Program-made: the position numbers and the translations under genes | Notes under the pieces: generated by a model | Database searches by the model: none | What the model saw: only the letters and a program-made list of their open reading frames with translations | What the model was told of the DNA's origin: nothing | Part shown: one piece after another, positions 27,314-38,449 of the stretch | Position numbering within the stretch: the first letter of the stretch is position 1 | Layout: every line of letters starts with the position of its first letter | Assembly: GCA_937868725.1 (NCBI GenBank) | Contig: CALMMQ010000045.1 | Span: forward strand, 32,356-96,355 | Origin: an uncultured Pleomorphomonas sp. | GTDB lineage: Bacteria; Pseudomonadota; Alphaproteobacteria; Rhizobiales; Pleomorphomonadaceae | Length of the DNA: 64,000 nucleotides | Direction of reading: 5' to 3'

Positions 27314-28057
27314 ATGGACACCACCGCGCCAGCCGAACCGGATGGCACTGCCTCATCGCTCGGCAGATCGGGCGAGAGTGCCCGCAACCGCGTCACGCGG
27401 GCACTCCGGGAAAAGCTGATCATCGGCCGCATCCAGCCGGGGCGCGGCATGACGTTGCGCGGCCTCGCCGCCGAACTCGGCGTCAGCCCGATGCCGGTGC
27501 GCGAAGCCATTCAGGGTCTGGCCGCCGAACGGGCGCTCGACCTGTCGCCGAGCGGCCGCATCTGCGTGCCGCGCCTCGACCAGCGGCGCATCGGCGAGAT
27601 CCTCGACGCCCGCGCCCTCCTGGAACCGCGCGCCGCCGAACTGGCGGCGCCCCACATCGATCGCGACTGCGCCCGCCAGCTCGCCCGCATCGACGACGAC
27701 ATCGACCGCAGTCTGCTCGACGGCGATGTCGAGCGCTACCTGCGGCTCAACCACGATTTCCATTTCACCATCTACCGCCGCTCGCAGTCGGATGTGTTCC
27801 TGCCGCTCATCGAGACCCTGTGGCTGCGCTTCGGCCCGTTCATGCGCATGATCTACGGCCGCGTCGGCACCACCGGCCTCGTCGACCACCACAAGCGGGC
27901 CATCGCGGCGGCCGAACGCGGCCAGGCGCGCGAACTGTCGGAGGCCATCCGTCTCGACATTCACGAGGGTATGCAGCTCATCGCCGAGGCGCTCAAGGAT
28001 CAGGACGCGGCGGGCGCAGGCGGGCCGTTGCCGGTGCGGCGCCGGCGGGCGGTTTGA
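27314..28057 (+). CDS. GntR-family (FadR/FCD type) transcriptional regulator
   Basis: 247 residues. A winged helix (about 25-88: ALREKLIIGRIQPGRGMTLRGLAAELGVSPMPVREAIQGLAAERALD) is followed by an all-helical FCD ligand domain (about 95-235) with metal-site residues typical of the family (LNHDFHFTIY, DHHKRAI). It lies between polyamine uptake and catabolism genes and is flanked by two identical palindromes, so it probably represses both until a polyamine-derived ligand binds. Confidence 0.88.
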   Translation: MDTTAPAEPDGTASSLGRSGESARNRVTRALREKLIIGRIQPGRGMTLRGLAAELGVSPMPVREAIQGLAAERALDLSPSGRICVPRLDQRRIGEILDARALLEPRAAELAAPHIDRDCARQLARIDDDIDRSLLDGDVERYLRLNHDFHFTIYRRSQSDVFLPLIETLWLRFGPFMRMIYGRVGTTGLVDHHKRAIAAAERGQARELSEAIRLDIHEGMQLIAEALKDQDAAGAGGPLPVRRRRAV

Positions 28058-28068
28058 CAAACCGCGCT

Positions 28069-28082
28069 TTTGTGATCACAAA
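28069..28082. promoter_or_regulatory. GntR operator candidate 2
   Basis: Perfect 14-bp palindrome TTTGTGATCACAAA between the GntR gene and the glutamine synthetase-like gene, about 100 bp before the latter's start. It contains the same 10-bp core as the site at 27240. Confidence 0.65.
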
Positions 28083-28182
28083 TATGACATTGCACCAGTT
28101 GTTCGATCGTCAGGCGCGCACAGGGCGGGCTGGCCCGAAGTGATGTCGGCAACCTCCCGCGCGTCCGGGGAAAGGCCTGAAA

Positions 28183-29583
28183 ATGAGTTTGATCACCAGC
28201 GACAAGGAACCGACCCTCAAGCAGTTGCGTGGCGTCGAAGACCTCGGCGAAGCCCGTCTGTGGCTGAAGCAGCGCGGCATCGAGGACATCGAGTGCATCA
28301 CGCCCGATCTCGCCGGTGTCGCCCGCGGCAAGCTGATGCCGGCCGACAAGTTCTTTTCCTCGCCCGTCATGGCCATGCCGTCGTCGGTGTTCACCACGAC
28401 GATCACCGGCGAGTACCCGGAAGAGGACGACAGCTTCCAGCACGACCCCTCGGACGGCGACGTCATCATGCGGCCGGACTTCTCGACGCTGGCCGCCGTG
28501 CCCTGGGCGTCGGAGCCGACGGCGCAGATCATCCACGACGCCTATCACCGCGACGGCCGCGCCTTCGATCTCGGACCGCGCCAGATCCTGCGCCGCATCA
28601 CCAACCTCTACGAGCGCGAGGGCTGGCGGGCGGTGGTGGCGCCGGAGATCGAGTTCTACCTCGTCAAGCAGAACCTCGACCCCGACTATCCGCTCGAACC
28701 GCCCATCGGCCGCTCCGGCCGGGCCGAGGCCAGCCGGCAGTCCTATTCCATCCAGCACGTCAACGAGTTCGACGACCTGTTCGACGACATCTACGAGTTC
28801 TCGGAAAAGCAGGGCCTCGAGATCGACACGCTGATCCACGAGGAAGGGGCGGCGCAGATGGAGATCAACCTGCGCCACGGCGACCCGCTGGCGCTGGCCG
28901 ATCAGGTGTTTCTGTTCAAGCGCACCATCCGCGAGGCGGCGCTGCGCCACAACATGTACGCCACCTTCATGGCCAAGCCGATGAGCCGCGAGCCGGGCTC
29001 GGCCATGCACATCCACCAGTCGGTGGAGGACATCGAAACCGGCCGCAACATCTTCTCGGACGAGGACGGCAAGCCGACGGAAATGTTCTTCTCCTTCATC
29101 GCCGGGCTGCAGAAATACCTGCCGTCGGTGATGTGCATGCTGGCGCCCTACGTCAACAGCTACCGCCGCCTGACGCGTGGCACGGCCGCGCCGATCAACG
29201 TCCATTGGGGCTACGACAACCGCACCGTCGGCATTCGCGTCCCCGATTCGGGGCCGTCATCGCGCCGGGCGGAGAACCGGGTGCCGTCGTCGGACGCCAA
29301 CCCTTACCTTGCCATCGCCGCCTCGCTGGCCTGCGGCTTCCTCGGCGTCAAGGAACGGCTGACGGCCGAGGACCCGATCGCCGGCTCGGCCCGCGATCTG
29401 CCGTTCGGCCTGCCGCGCGGTCTGCTGGAAGCGCTGGCGCTGTTCGACGACACGCCGGAGCTGACCGAGATGTTCGGACCGCGTTTCGTCGCCACCTACC
29501 GCGCCATCAAGCAGCAGGAATACGAGACGTTCATGAACGTCATCTCGAGCTGGGAGCGCCAGCACCTGCTGCTGGCCGTCTGA
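28183..29583 (+). CDS. puuA: Gamma-glutamylputrescine synthetase-like (glutamine synthetase family)
   Basis: 466 residues of the glutamine synthetase fold. Motifs include the ATP/metal site APEIEFYLV, the EEGAAQMEINLRHGDP region, AMHIHQSV and the NVHWGYDNRT stretch. PuuA ligates glutamate to putrescine, the first step of the gamma-glutamyl pathway. The location next to polyamine uptake, an aminotransferase and a PuuB-like oxidase supports this over ammonium assimilation. Confidence 0.87.
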   Translation: MSLITSDKEPTLKQLRGVEDLGEARLWLKQRGIEDIECITPDLAGVARGKLMPADKFFSSPVMAMPSSVFTTTITGEYPEEDDSFQHDPSDGDVIMRPDFSTLAAVPWASEPTAQIIHDAYHRDGRAFDLGPRQILRRITNLYEREGWRAVVAPEIEFYLVKQNLDPDYPLEPPIGRSGRAEASRQSYSIQHVNEFDDLFDDIYEFSEKQGLEIDTLIHEEGAAQMEINLRHGDPLALADQVFLFKRTIREAALRHNMYATFMAKPMSREPGSAMHIHQSVEDIETGRNIFSDEDGKPTEMFFSFIAGLQKYLPSVMCMLAPYVNSYRRLTRGTAAPINVHWGYDNRTVGIRVPDSGPSSRRAENRVPSSDANPYLAIAASLACGFLGVKERLTAEDPIAGSARDLPFGLPRGLLEALALFDDTPELTEMFGPRFVATYRAIKQQEYETFMNVISSWERQHLLLAV

Positions 29584-29608
29584 CCGCATTTTTCGCAAGG
29601 CAAATTCC

Positions 29609-30988
29609 ATGACCGCGTCAAACAGTTCCACGCTCCGCTATCGCCGCCTCGACGCCGCCCACCACCTGCACCCGTTCACCGACACCGCCGCCCTCAACGC
29701 CAGCGGTCCGCGCGTCATCGTCAAGGGCGAAGGCGTGTGGCTGACCGACAGCGACGGCAAGCGCTATCTCGACGGCATGGCCGGCCTCTGGTGCGTCAAC
29801 ATCGGGCATGGCCGGCCGGAGATCGCCGCCGCCGTCGAACGGCAGATGCGCGACATCTCCTTCTACAACACCTTCTTCAAGACCACCCACCCACCGGTGG
29901 CCGAGCTGTCGGAACTGGTGACCGGCGTGGCGCCGGACGGCTTCAACCACGTGTTCTTCTGCAACTCCGGCTCGGAGGCCAACGACACGGTGCTGCGCAT
30001 GGTGCGCACCTACTGGGCGGCCGTCGGCCAGCCGGGCAAGCAGGTGGTGATCGCCCGCAAGAACGCCTACCACGGCTCGACCATCGCCGGCGCGTCCCTC
30101 AGCGGCATGAAGAGCCAGCACGCCGACATCGGCCTGCCGATCCCCGGCATCCACCACATCGCCCAGCCCTACTGGTTCGGCGAGGGCGGCGAGCTCAGCC
30201 CGGCCGAGTTCGGCCTCAAGGCGGCGCGCGCCCTCGAGCAAGCCATCGAAGAGCTCGGCGAGGACAAGGTGGCCGCCTTCATCGCCGAGCCGATCCAAGG
30301 CGCCGGCGGCGTCATCATCCCGCCCGACAGCTACTGGCCGGAGATCGCCGCCATCTGCCGGCGGCACGACATCCTGCTCGTCACCGACGAGGTGATTTCC
30401 GGCTTCGGCCGGCTCGGCACCTGGTTCGGCTGTCAGCACTACGGCGTCACGCCCGATCTGATGCCGGTCGCCAAGGGCCTGTCGTCGGGCTACCTGCCGA
30501 TCGCCGGCGTGCTCGTCTCCGACAAGGTGGCGACGGCGCTGGCCGGTCATGGCGAGTTCCACCACGGCTTCACCTACTCCGGCCACCCCGTGTCCTCGGC
30601 GGCGGCCATCGCCAACCTCAACATCCTCAAGAGCGAGAAGCTGGTCGAACGGGTGGCCGAAGACATCGGCCCCTACCTGCGCCAGCGCTGGCTGCAGCTG
30701 GCCGACCACCCGCTGGTCGGCGAGGCGCGCATGACCGGCCTGATGGGCGCCCTCGAACTGGTGCCGGCCAAGCCGGCCCGGCACCGCTTCCCGGACAAGG
30801 CCGGCGTCGGCCTCATCTGCCGCGATCACTCGTTCAACAATGGCCTGATCATGCGGGCGGTTGGCGACACCATGGTCGTCGCACCGCCGTTCGTGCTCAG
30901 CCACGCCGAGGCCGACGAGCTGATCGCCATGGCCAGGCGCACGCTCGACCTGACGCTCGACGACATCAGGCGGCGCGGTATCGCCTGA
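29609..30988 (+). CDS. spuC: Polyamine (putrescine)-pyruvate aminotransferase-like, class III
   Basis: 459 residues of the class III PLP aminotransferase fold. CNSGSEANDTVLRM binds the phosphate, LVTDEVISGFGR carries the Asp that contacts PLP nitrogen, and PVAKGLSSGYLPI holds the Schiff-base Lys. The N-terminus (HHLHPFTDTAALNASGPRVI) matches SpuC-type omega-aminotransferases. It would convert putrescine or its gamma-glutamyl derivative to the aldehyde. It starts 25 bp after puuA. Confidence 0.88.
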   Translation: MTASNSSTLRYRRLDAAHHLHPFTDTAALNASGPRVIVKGEGVWLTDSDGKRYLDGMAGLWCVNIGHGRPEIAAAVERQMRDISFYNTFFKTTHPPVAELSELVTGVAPDGFNHVFFCNSGSEANDTVLRMVRTYWAAVGQPGKQVVIARKNAYHGSTIAGASLSGMKSQHADIGLPIPGIHHIAQPYWFGEGGELSPAEFGLKAARALEQAIEELGEDKVAAFIAEPIQGAGGVIIPPDSYWPEIAAICRRHDILLVTDEVISGFGRLGTWFGCQHYGVTPDLMPVAKGLSSGYLPIAGVLVSDKVATALAGHGEFHHGFTYSGHPVSSAAAIANLNILKSEKLVERVAEDIGPYLRQRWLQLADHPLVGEARMTGLMGALELVPAKPARHRFPDKAGVGLICRDHSFNNGLIMRAVGDTMVVAPPFVLSHAEADELIAMARRTLDLTLDDIRRRGIA

Positions 30989-31122
30989 CCGGCCGGCCAT
31001 GCGCAAAGTTCCCAAGCGCCGCAGCCGATCGGATGGTCTATCAAGATGAGACCTGCCGATGGACTGGGCATGCCCAGGCATTTTGCAGATATCCCAACCG
31101 AGCCCAACCCGTCAGGTCGCCC

Positions 31123-32415
31123 ATGTATCCGATTTCCTTCATGCCGCCCGAGGGCCGCGCCCCCCACGCCGACAGCTGGTACGCGGCGAGCGCCGGTGAC
31201 ATTCCGAACTATCCCGAGCTCCGCGGCCACAAGCGCGCCGACGTCGCGGTGGTGGGCGGCGGCTACACCGGTCTGTCGGCGGCCCGATCGCTGGCGGCGG
31301 CCGGGCTCAAGGTGGTGGTGCTGGAAGCCAACAAGGTGGGCTGGGGCGCCTCGGGCCGCAATGGCGGCCAGATCCATCCCGGCCAGCGCATGGACCCCGA
31401 CTGGCTGGCGGCCAAAGTCGGCGAAGCGGCGACGCGCGACCTGCTCAAGCTGGCCGACGAAGCGCGGCGCTTTCTCGACACCCTGGTGGCCGAGGAGGCC
31501 ATCGACTGCGACCTGACGGGCGGCCTCATCCACGCCGTGCACAAGAGCCGGGCGGTCGAGGGCGAGCGCCGCCACATCGACCATCTGCGCACCAAGTGGG
31601 GCATCGAGCACCAGTTCCTCGACCGTGACGAGACGGCCCGCCGCCTCGGCACCGACGTCTATCACGCGGCGAGCTACGACCCGCAGGGCGGCAAGCTGCA
31701 GCCGCTGAAGCTGGCGCTCGGGCTGGCCCGGTCGGCGGCGGCGCGCGGCGCCGAAATCCATGAGGACAGCCGGGTCGTCGCCATCACCCACGGCCCCAAG
31801 GTCATCGTCCGCACGCCCAAGGGCGAGGTGATGGCCGACCACGTGCTGCTTTGCGGCAACGGCTATCTCGGCGGTCTCGATCCGGCCACCGACGAGCGGG
31901 TGCTGCCGATCAACAACTTCATCCTGGCCACCGAGCCGCTCGACGTCGACCTCATCCCCGGCCGGGAGGCGGTGTCGGACAGCCGCTTCGTCGTCTACTA
32001 CTGGCACGTCACCGCCGATCGCCGGCTGATCTTCGGCGGTGGCGAGACCTACACCCACAACTTTCCCGGCGACATCGCCGCCTTCGTCCGGCCGCACCTG
32101 GCCCGCGTCTATCCCAAGCTCGCCAACGTGCCGGTCAGCCACGCCTGGGGCGGCACGCTCGGCATCACCTTCAACCGCATGCCCTACATCGCCCGCCCCA
32201 AAGCCAACGTCTGGGTGGCCGCCGGCTACTCGGGCCAGGGCGTCATGCTGGCGCCATTCGTCGGCCACGTGGTCGCCGAAGCGATCGGCGGTACCATGAA
32301 GCGGTTCGATGCCTTCGCCGCCGTGCCGACCATGCCGTTCCCCGGTGGCACCTTGATGCGCTGGCCGACGCTGGTCGCGGCCATGACCTGGTTCAAGCTG
32401 CTCGACAGCATCTGA
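31123..32415 (+). CDS. puuB: FAD-dependent oxidoreductase, PuuB-like (gamma-glutamylputrescine oxidase)
   Basis: 430 residues. The dinucleotide fold is near the N-terminus (VAVVGGGYTGLSAARSLAAAGLKVVVLEAN), followed by the GGQIHPGQR motif, and a C-terminal FAD segment lies around VWVAAGYSGQGVMLAP. The DAO-type family includes PuuB. The correct start is ATG 31123 after AGG; the same frame stays open far upstream inside the aminotransferase gene, but that is chance in GC-rich DNA. It is the third gene of the catabolic operon. Confidence 0.87.
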   Translation: MYPISFMPPEGRAPHADSWYAASAGDIPNYPELRGHKRADVAVVGGGYTGLSAARSLAAAGLKVVVLEANKVGWGASGRNGGQIHPGQRMDPDWLAAKVGEAATRDLLKLADEARRFLDTLVAEEAIDCDLTGGLIHAVHKSRAVEGERRHIDHLRTKWGIEHQFLDRDETARRLGTDVYHAASYDPQGGKLQPLKLALGLARSAAARGAEIHEDSRVVAITHGPKVIVRTPKGEVMADHVLLCGNGYLGGLDPATDERVLPINNFILATEPLDVDLIPGREAVSDSRFVVYYWHVTADRRLIFGGGETYTHNFPGDIAAFVRPHLARVYPKLANVPVSHAWGGTLGITFNRMPYIARPKANVWVAAGYSGQGVMLAPFVGHVVAEAIGGTMKRFDAFAAVPTMPFPGGTLMRWPTLVAAMTWFKLLDSI

Positions 32416-32486
32416 GGACGCCAGCGCGGCCCGGGCAAGCCGTTCCGCCCCAGGCCGGCGCGCCGCAACGGCCGCCGGCTTTTCCA

Positions 32487-32498
32487 CCCCGATCGGGG
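32487..32498. terminator. Weak hairpin after puuB
   Basis: CCCC-GATC-GGGG followed by CACATTTT. It is short, but placed where transcription of the polyamine operon should end. A run of eight T lies further on at 32529-32536, before the sulfur genes. Confidence 0.35.
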
Positions 32499-32638
32499 CA
32501 CATTTTGCGCGCGGTGGCGGCAGGAGGTTTTTTTTCCGCCCCGCCCGGTCAAAACGCAAGCGGCGACCGCGTCGACCGCATCGGCTTCCGCTATTGATGG
32601 GCGCACAGTCCGCCAGCGCCAGCGATCAGGAACCGCCG

Positions 32639-32917
32639 ATGCCGTTCGTCATCACCGCCAACCGCCTCGACACGGGGCTTGCCGTCTACCGCGACGCCGT
32701 CGGCGCCTGGTCCGTCCACCTCGACGCCGCCGCCCTGTTGACCGAGACCGAGGCCCAGATGGGTCTGCAGGCCGCCGGTCACGACAATGCCGTCGTCGAT
32801 CTCAATATCATCGACGTCAGCCTCGACAGTGGCCGACCGGTGCCAAGCCGCCTCAGGGAGCGCATCCGCGCCTTCGGCCCCACCGTCAAGTCCGACCACC
32901 GCCCCTCCCGCCCCTGA
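32639..32917 (+). CDS. DUF2849 protein of the sulfite reductase operon
   Basis: 92 residues. Small DUF2849 proteins are found directly before cysI in Rhizobiales; features here are VITANRLDTGLAVY, WSVHLDAAALL and DNAVVDLNIIDVSL. The role is unknown but presumably supports sulfite reduction, perhaps siroheme or electron supply. The start follows AGGA, and the cysI start is 20 bp further on. Confidence 0.82.
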   Translation: MPFVITANRLDTGLAVYRDAVGAWSVHLDAAALLTETEAQMGLQAAGHDNAVVDLNIIDVSLDSGRPVPSRLRERIRAFGPTVKSDHRPSRP

Positions 32918-32937
32918 CCCGACGCCGGAGTTCGCCC

Positions 32938-34582
<1,645 letters not shown>

Positions 34583-34593
<11 letters not shown>

Positions 34594-35317
34594 CACCGCC
34601 GAACGCCGGGCCGAGGCGGAGCGCCTGTCGGCCCAACACGCTGGCGCCAGCGCCGAAATGGTGCTGACGGCGGCCATCGCCGACCATTTCGCCGGCCGCA
34701 TCGCGCTGGTGTCGAGCTTTGGCGCCGACAGCGCCGTGCTGCTGCACATGGTGGCAACGATCGACCGGCACCTGCCCGTCGTCTTCATCGATACCGGCAA
34801 GCTGTTCGGCGAGACGCTGCGCTATCGCGACGCGCTGATCGAGCGCCTGGGCCTCACCGACGTGCGCTCGCTGTCGCCCCTTGCCGCCGATCTTGCCCGC
34901 CACGATGCCGATGGCGTGCTGTGGTACAGCGACACAGAGGCCTGCTGCGCCCTGCGCAAAGTGCGGCCGCTGGCTTTGGCGCTCGACGGCTTTGCCGCCT
35001 GGATCACCGGCCGCAAGCACTTCCAGGCCGACACGCGCGCCGCGCTGCCGCTGTTCGAGGCCGACGGCGCCCGCCTCAAGGTCAACCCGCTGATCGGCTG
35101 GACGCGGGTCCGGCTCGACCAGTACCGGCTCGACCACGACCTGCCAGCCCATCCGCTGGTGGCCGACGGCTACCTCTCCATTGGCTGCATGCCGTGCACC
35201 GACCGCGTCCAGCCGGGCGAAGACGAGCGGGCGGGCCGCTGGCGCGGCCAGAGCAAGACCGAATGCGGCATCCACCTCGGCCTCACCGGCCGTGACAACC
35301 TCGGGAGCGGCAACTGA
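34583..35317 (+). CDS. cysH: Adenylylsulfate (APS/PAPS) reductase
   Basis: 244 residues. The PAPS-reductase fold (LVSSFGADSAVLLHM, VVFIDTGKLF) carries two Cys pairs, CC in TEACCALRKV and CxxC in SIGCMPC, which ligate a [4Fe-4S] cluster in APS-type reductases, plus the catalytic ECGIHL near the C-terminus. It therefore probably uses APS directly. It is coupled to cysI by overlap. Confidence 0.93.
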
Positions 35318-35319
35318 CC

Positions 35320-35886
35320 ATGGCCACCGCCTCAGCCCTCGTGCCGGCCGCGCCGGCCACCCGCGTTTCCACCACCGACGTGTTCCGCAACGGCCGCTTC
35401 GAGGCCAACGACTGGCCGATCCTCGGCGATGCCGACGCCTTCCCCTCGGAAGGTCAGGTCATCGTGTCGTTCGCGCGGGCCCTCGACCTGCTCAGCGGCG
35501 ACGTGCTCGGCAACCGCCGTATCGGCGTCATCGTCGGGCCGGCGGACAAGGTGGCCGAACTCGCCCCGCACGTCGACCGCCTCGCCGTCGTCGCCATCGA
35601 TTTTCCCAAATATGCCGACGGCCGCGGCTTCAGCCAGGCGGTGCGGCTCGCCCGCCTCGGCTTTGCCGGCGAGGTCCGTGCCATCGGCAACGTGCTGATC
35701 GACCAGATCGATTTCATGCGCCGGGTCGGCATCACGGCTTTCGAGGTCAGCCACGCCGTGACGCGGCGCTATCTCGAGGCCGGCAAGGACCCGGCTCCCG
35801 GCCTCTACTATCAGCCGTCGGTGCGCGCCGAGCCGCCGGCCGGCACGCGGCCGTGGGCGCGGCGGACACCGGTTCAGGACGGCTGA
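35320..35886 (+). CDS. DUF934 protein of the sulfur assimilation operon
   Basis: 188 residues; starts 2 bp after the cysH stop. It contains IGVIVGPADKVAELAPHVDRLAVVAIDFPKYADGRGFSQAVRLARLGFAGEVRAIGNVLIDQIDFMRRVG, the conserved core of DUF934 proteins, which follow cysH in many proteobacteria. The role is not established; it probably acts with sulfite reductase. It ends the operon. Confidence 0.88.
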   Translation: MATASALVPAAPATRVSTTDVFRNGRFEANDWPILGDADAFPSEGQVIVSFARALDLLSGDVLGNRRIGVIVGPADKVAELAPHVDRLAVVAIDFPKYADGRGFSQAVRLARLGFAGEVRAIGNVLIDQIDFMRRVGITAFEVSHAVTRRYLEAGKDPAPGLYYQPSVRAEPPAGTRPWARRTPVQDG

Positions 35887-35901
35887 CCGTCGCCCTGAAC
35901 G

Positions 35902-37188
35902 CTACGGGCGGAAGCGGCGGGCTTCGGCGGGGTTGGAAAACACCTCGCGGTCGAGCCGCGTCAGCATGTAGGACAAGAGGCCGTTGAGGATCATGTCCTC
36001 CTGCCAGGGCAGCGTCTCGATCACCGTGTAGCGGTGCAGGTCCTCGACCAGCGCCGCCTCGACCGACGCCTTCAGCGTCTGCTCGAACAGCGGGAAGGCG
36101 CGCAACGACGCGCCGGTGAAGACGATGCGGCTGGGGTTGATCACCGCCATCAGCCGGGCCACGCCGTAGCCGAGCGCTGTGCCGACGCTGTCGTAGATGG
36201 CCTTGGCGCGCGGATCGCCCTCGCTCGCCGCCTGCTCGACGAGCTTGAGCTCGCTCGACGTCGGCCGGATGTCGCCCGGCGGCGCGTCGGCCGGCAAGCC
36301 CTTGAAGGCCCGATAGACGGCATAGTCGGACGCGAAGGCCTCGATGCAGCCGCGCCGGCCACAGCGGCAGAGCGGGCCGTCGATGACGTGGTTCATGTGA
36401 CCGAATTCGGCAGCCGAACCGGCGGCGCCGTGGTGCAGGCGATCGGCGATGAACAGACCGGCGCCGACACCCTGACCGACGTAGATGACGGCGAAGGTGC
36501 CGTTGTAGACGTCGGGATTCGCCTCGTGCAGCGCCTGGGCGATCATGTTGGCATCGTTGGAGATGATGCAGGGACGGCCAAGTTCGCTCACCAACGGCTC
36601 GACCAGGCGCATGTCGCGCTCGCGGAAGGCGGGCGACCACATCACCGAGCCGCCAACGGTATCGACGAAGCCCTGGGCACCGATGGCGATCTCGGCCACC
36701 TGGCGCAGGTCTATGCCGGCGCTGGCGACGAAGGCGCGGATGAAACCGGCGAGCTTGCGCGGGAAACTGTCGCGGCTTTCCTCGAAGGTCTGCACCTCCG
36801 GCTCCTGCAGCGCCACGGTGGCGCCCGAGAAGTCGGCCAGTTGCAGCACCAAGCTGTTGAAGGCGATCTTGACCGCCAGCACGTATCCGGCGGTGGGGTC
36901 GAGGCGCAGCAGCACGCGCGGCCGGCCGCGTCGGGCCGGTTCGGGCGGGCTCGCCTGATCGACGGCGTCATCGGCGCGGGCCTCGATCAGCCCCTCGGCA
37001 ATGAGGTCGGCGGTGATGGCGGTGATGGTGGCCGGCGACAGGTGCGTTTCCTGTCCGAGGTCGACGCGGGCAATCGGCTCGCGCCGCCTGAGCGCCGACA
37101 GCACCAGCGAGCGGTTCTGCCGCCGGACGTGGTCGCTGTCCGCCTTGCCCCCGAGGCCGCGCCGCTGCGGATCCAGGCGATCGATCAT
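35902..37188 (-). CDS. ROK-family transcriptional repressor
   Basis: 428 residues. An N-terminal winged helix (about 20-85: ALRRREPIARVDLGQETHLSPATITAITADLIAEGLI) is followed by the sugar-kinase-like ROK domain with the glucose-site SNDANM and the zinc motif GPLCRCGRRGCIEAFAS. NagC, Mlc and XylR-type members sense sugars. It may control a sugar operon; the nearest is the ChvE-type transporter 4 kb away, but no link is shown. The start at 37188 replaces a longer GC-rich frame, after a GGGGGATGGG site. Confidence 0.87.
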   Translation of the reverse strand: MIDRLDPQRRGLGGKADSDHVRRQNRSLVLSALRRREPIARVDLGQETHLSPATITAITADLIAEGLIEARADDAVDQASPPEPARRGRPRVLLRLDPTAGYVLAVKIAFNSLVLQLADFSGATVALQEPEVQTFEESRDSFPRKLAGFIRAFVASAGIDLRQVAEIAIGAQGFVDTVGGSVMWSPAFRERDMRLVEPLVSELGRPCIISNDANMIAQALHEANPDVYNGTFAVIYVGQGVGAGLFIADRLHHGAAGSAAEFGHMNHVIDGPLCRCGRRGCIEAFASDYAVYRAFKGLPADAPPGDIRPTSSELKLVEQAASEGDPRAKAIYDSVGTALGYGVARLMAVINPSRIVFTGASLRAFPLFEQTLKASVEAALVEDLHRYTVIETLPWQEDMILNGLLSYMLTRLDREVFSNPAEARRFRP

Positions 37189-37470
37189 GATCCCATCCCC
37201 CGACGGACCAACTGCGCAGGCATCTTGCTTTCCTCCCCCGAGCGGTCCTGCCCGATGGTCACCGGCGCCGCTTCCTATGTTCGTCAAGGCCCGGCCGACA
37301 GCCGTGCCCTCTGCCCCATGCGGCGAAACGCCAGCCCCCTGGCCATCCGCCTGCACTTTCGTCTCCGATCCGCCGCCCCCGGCGGTCATCCCCACAAGTT
37401 GACACTCTTACACCGGCCGGCGGCGAAATTCACCGCTTTTTTCAACGCTCAAAGATATTGAAGGCGGAAA

Positions 37471-38079
37471 TCAGACGAACAGCGCCGGTCGCCGGCGGCG
37501 CAGCGCCTCGATGAGGAACATCGTCTTGAGATCGGCGATCTTGCCGGCGTCGGCGAGCCGGGCCAGATCGGCCAGTCCCACCTCGATCACCTCGATTTCC
37601 TCGTGTTCCTCGATCAGGCCGCCACCGGAGCCGCGCGGGGCGGTGGCGTCGATCTCGCCGAGATAGAGGTAGGCCCGCTCGGTGAGCGAGCCGGGCGAGG
37701 AATAGGGCGCGCCAAGGAACTCGACGGCACCGAGACGGACGCCGGCCTCTTCCCAGGCCTCGCGGCGCACCGCCTCCTCGCTGCTTTCGCCAGCGTCGAC
37801 CAGACCGGCCACCGCCTCGATCAGCACGCCGTCGCCGCTTTCGAGCAGCGCCGCCGCCCGCACCTGGCGCACCAGCACAGCAGTCCGGCGGGCGATATCG
37901 AACGGCAGCACGCAGGCGCCATGGCCGTGATCATGCACCTCGCGCCGGATGGTGACCGTCTCACCGCGCACCTCGGTGTCGAACACGGCCACCTCGAGCG
38001 TCAGCCAGCCGTCGTAAACGACCTTGCGATCCTTGAGTTTCCAGGCAGGCAGGCGGCTTGCGGGCAATGGATCGGACAA
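37471..38079 (-). CDS. Nudix hydrolase, ADP-ribose pyrophosphatase-like
   Basis: 202 residues. The Nudix box GLVDAGESSEEAVRREAWEEAGV fits GX5EX7REUXEEXGU. The N-terminal half (KLKDRKVVYDGWLTLEVAVFDTE) matches GDP-mannose/ADP-ribose pyrophosphatases (NudF/NudK type). The start is set by an AGGAGG site (plus 38087-38092) 8 bp before TTG at 38079; no ATG in frame lies near. It probably degrades nucleoside diphosphate sugars. Confidence 0.85.
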   Translation of the reverse strand: MSDPLPASRLPAWKLKDRKVVYDGWLTLEVAVFDTEVRGETVTIRREVHDHGHGACVLPFDIARRTAVLVRQVRAAALLESGDGVLIEAVAGLVDAGESSEEAVRREAWEEAGVRLGAVEFLGAPYSSPGSLTERAYLYLGEIDATAPRGSGGGLIEEHEEIEVIEVGLADLARLADAGKIADLKTMFLIEALRRRRPALFV

Positions 38080-38449
38080 CGGGGAACCTCCTGGCGTTTC
38101 TGACCGGCGACTTCGGTCCGGCAAATCCTTTCGGGACGGGCGCTGCCGCCGAGGCAGGCTGGCGACGGGCGCTTCGACCGACGAACGGCGCGGCGGGGTC
38201 AACATATGGGGGCGACCGGTCAATTGGAACGGTTACGGCAGTCGGTGGCGTCAATCGCCGCCACGGGGCGACTTTCCGGTCACAGCCCGGCCGTCCGGGC
38301 CAAGCCGACGACAGGCGCAAAAGCCGACTTGACCGACCGGCCCGCAAGCGGCCAAATTCGCCCGCGCGAAGCAGGGGCGCCCGCCGCCCCGCGCCGCGCC
38401 GCCAGTTCATGCGTGCCGCCCGATCGCGGCACCACTTCGGGAGCCTGCC

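Noticed and set aside
29737..31122. Upstream in-frame extension of the PuuB-like gene through the aminotransferase gene
   Set aside because: The translation there is Arg-rich noise; the Rossmann motif and ribosome site place the start at 31123.
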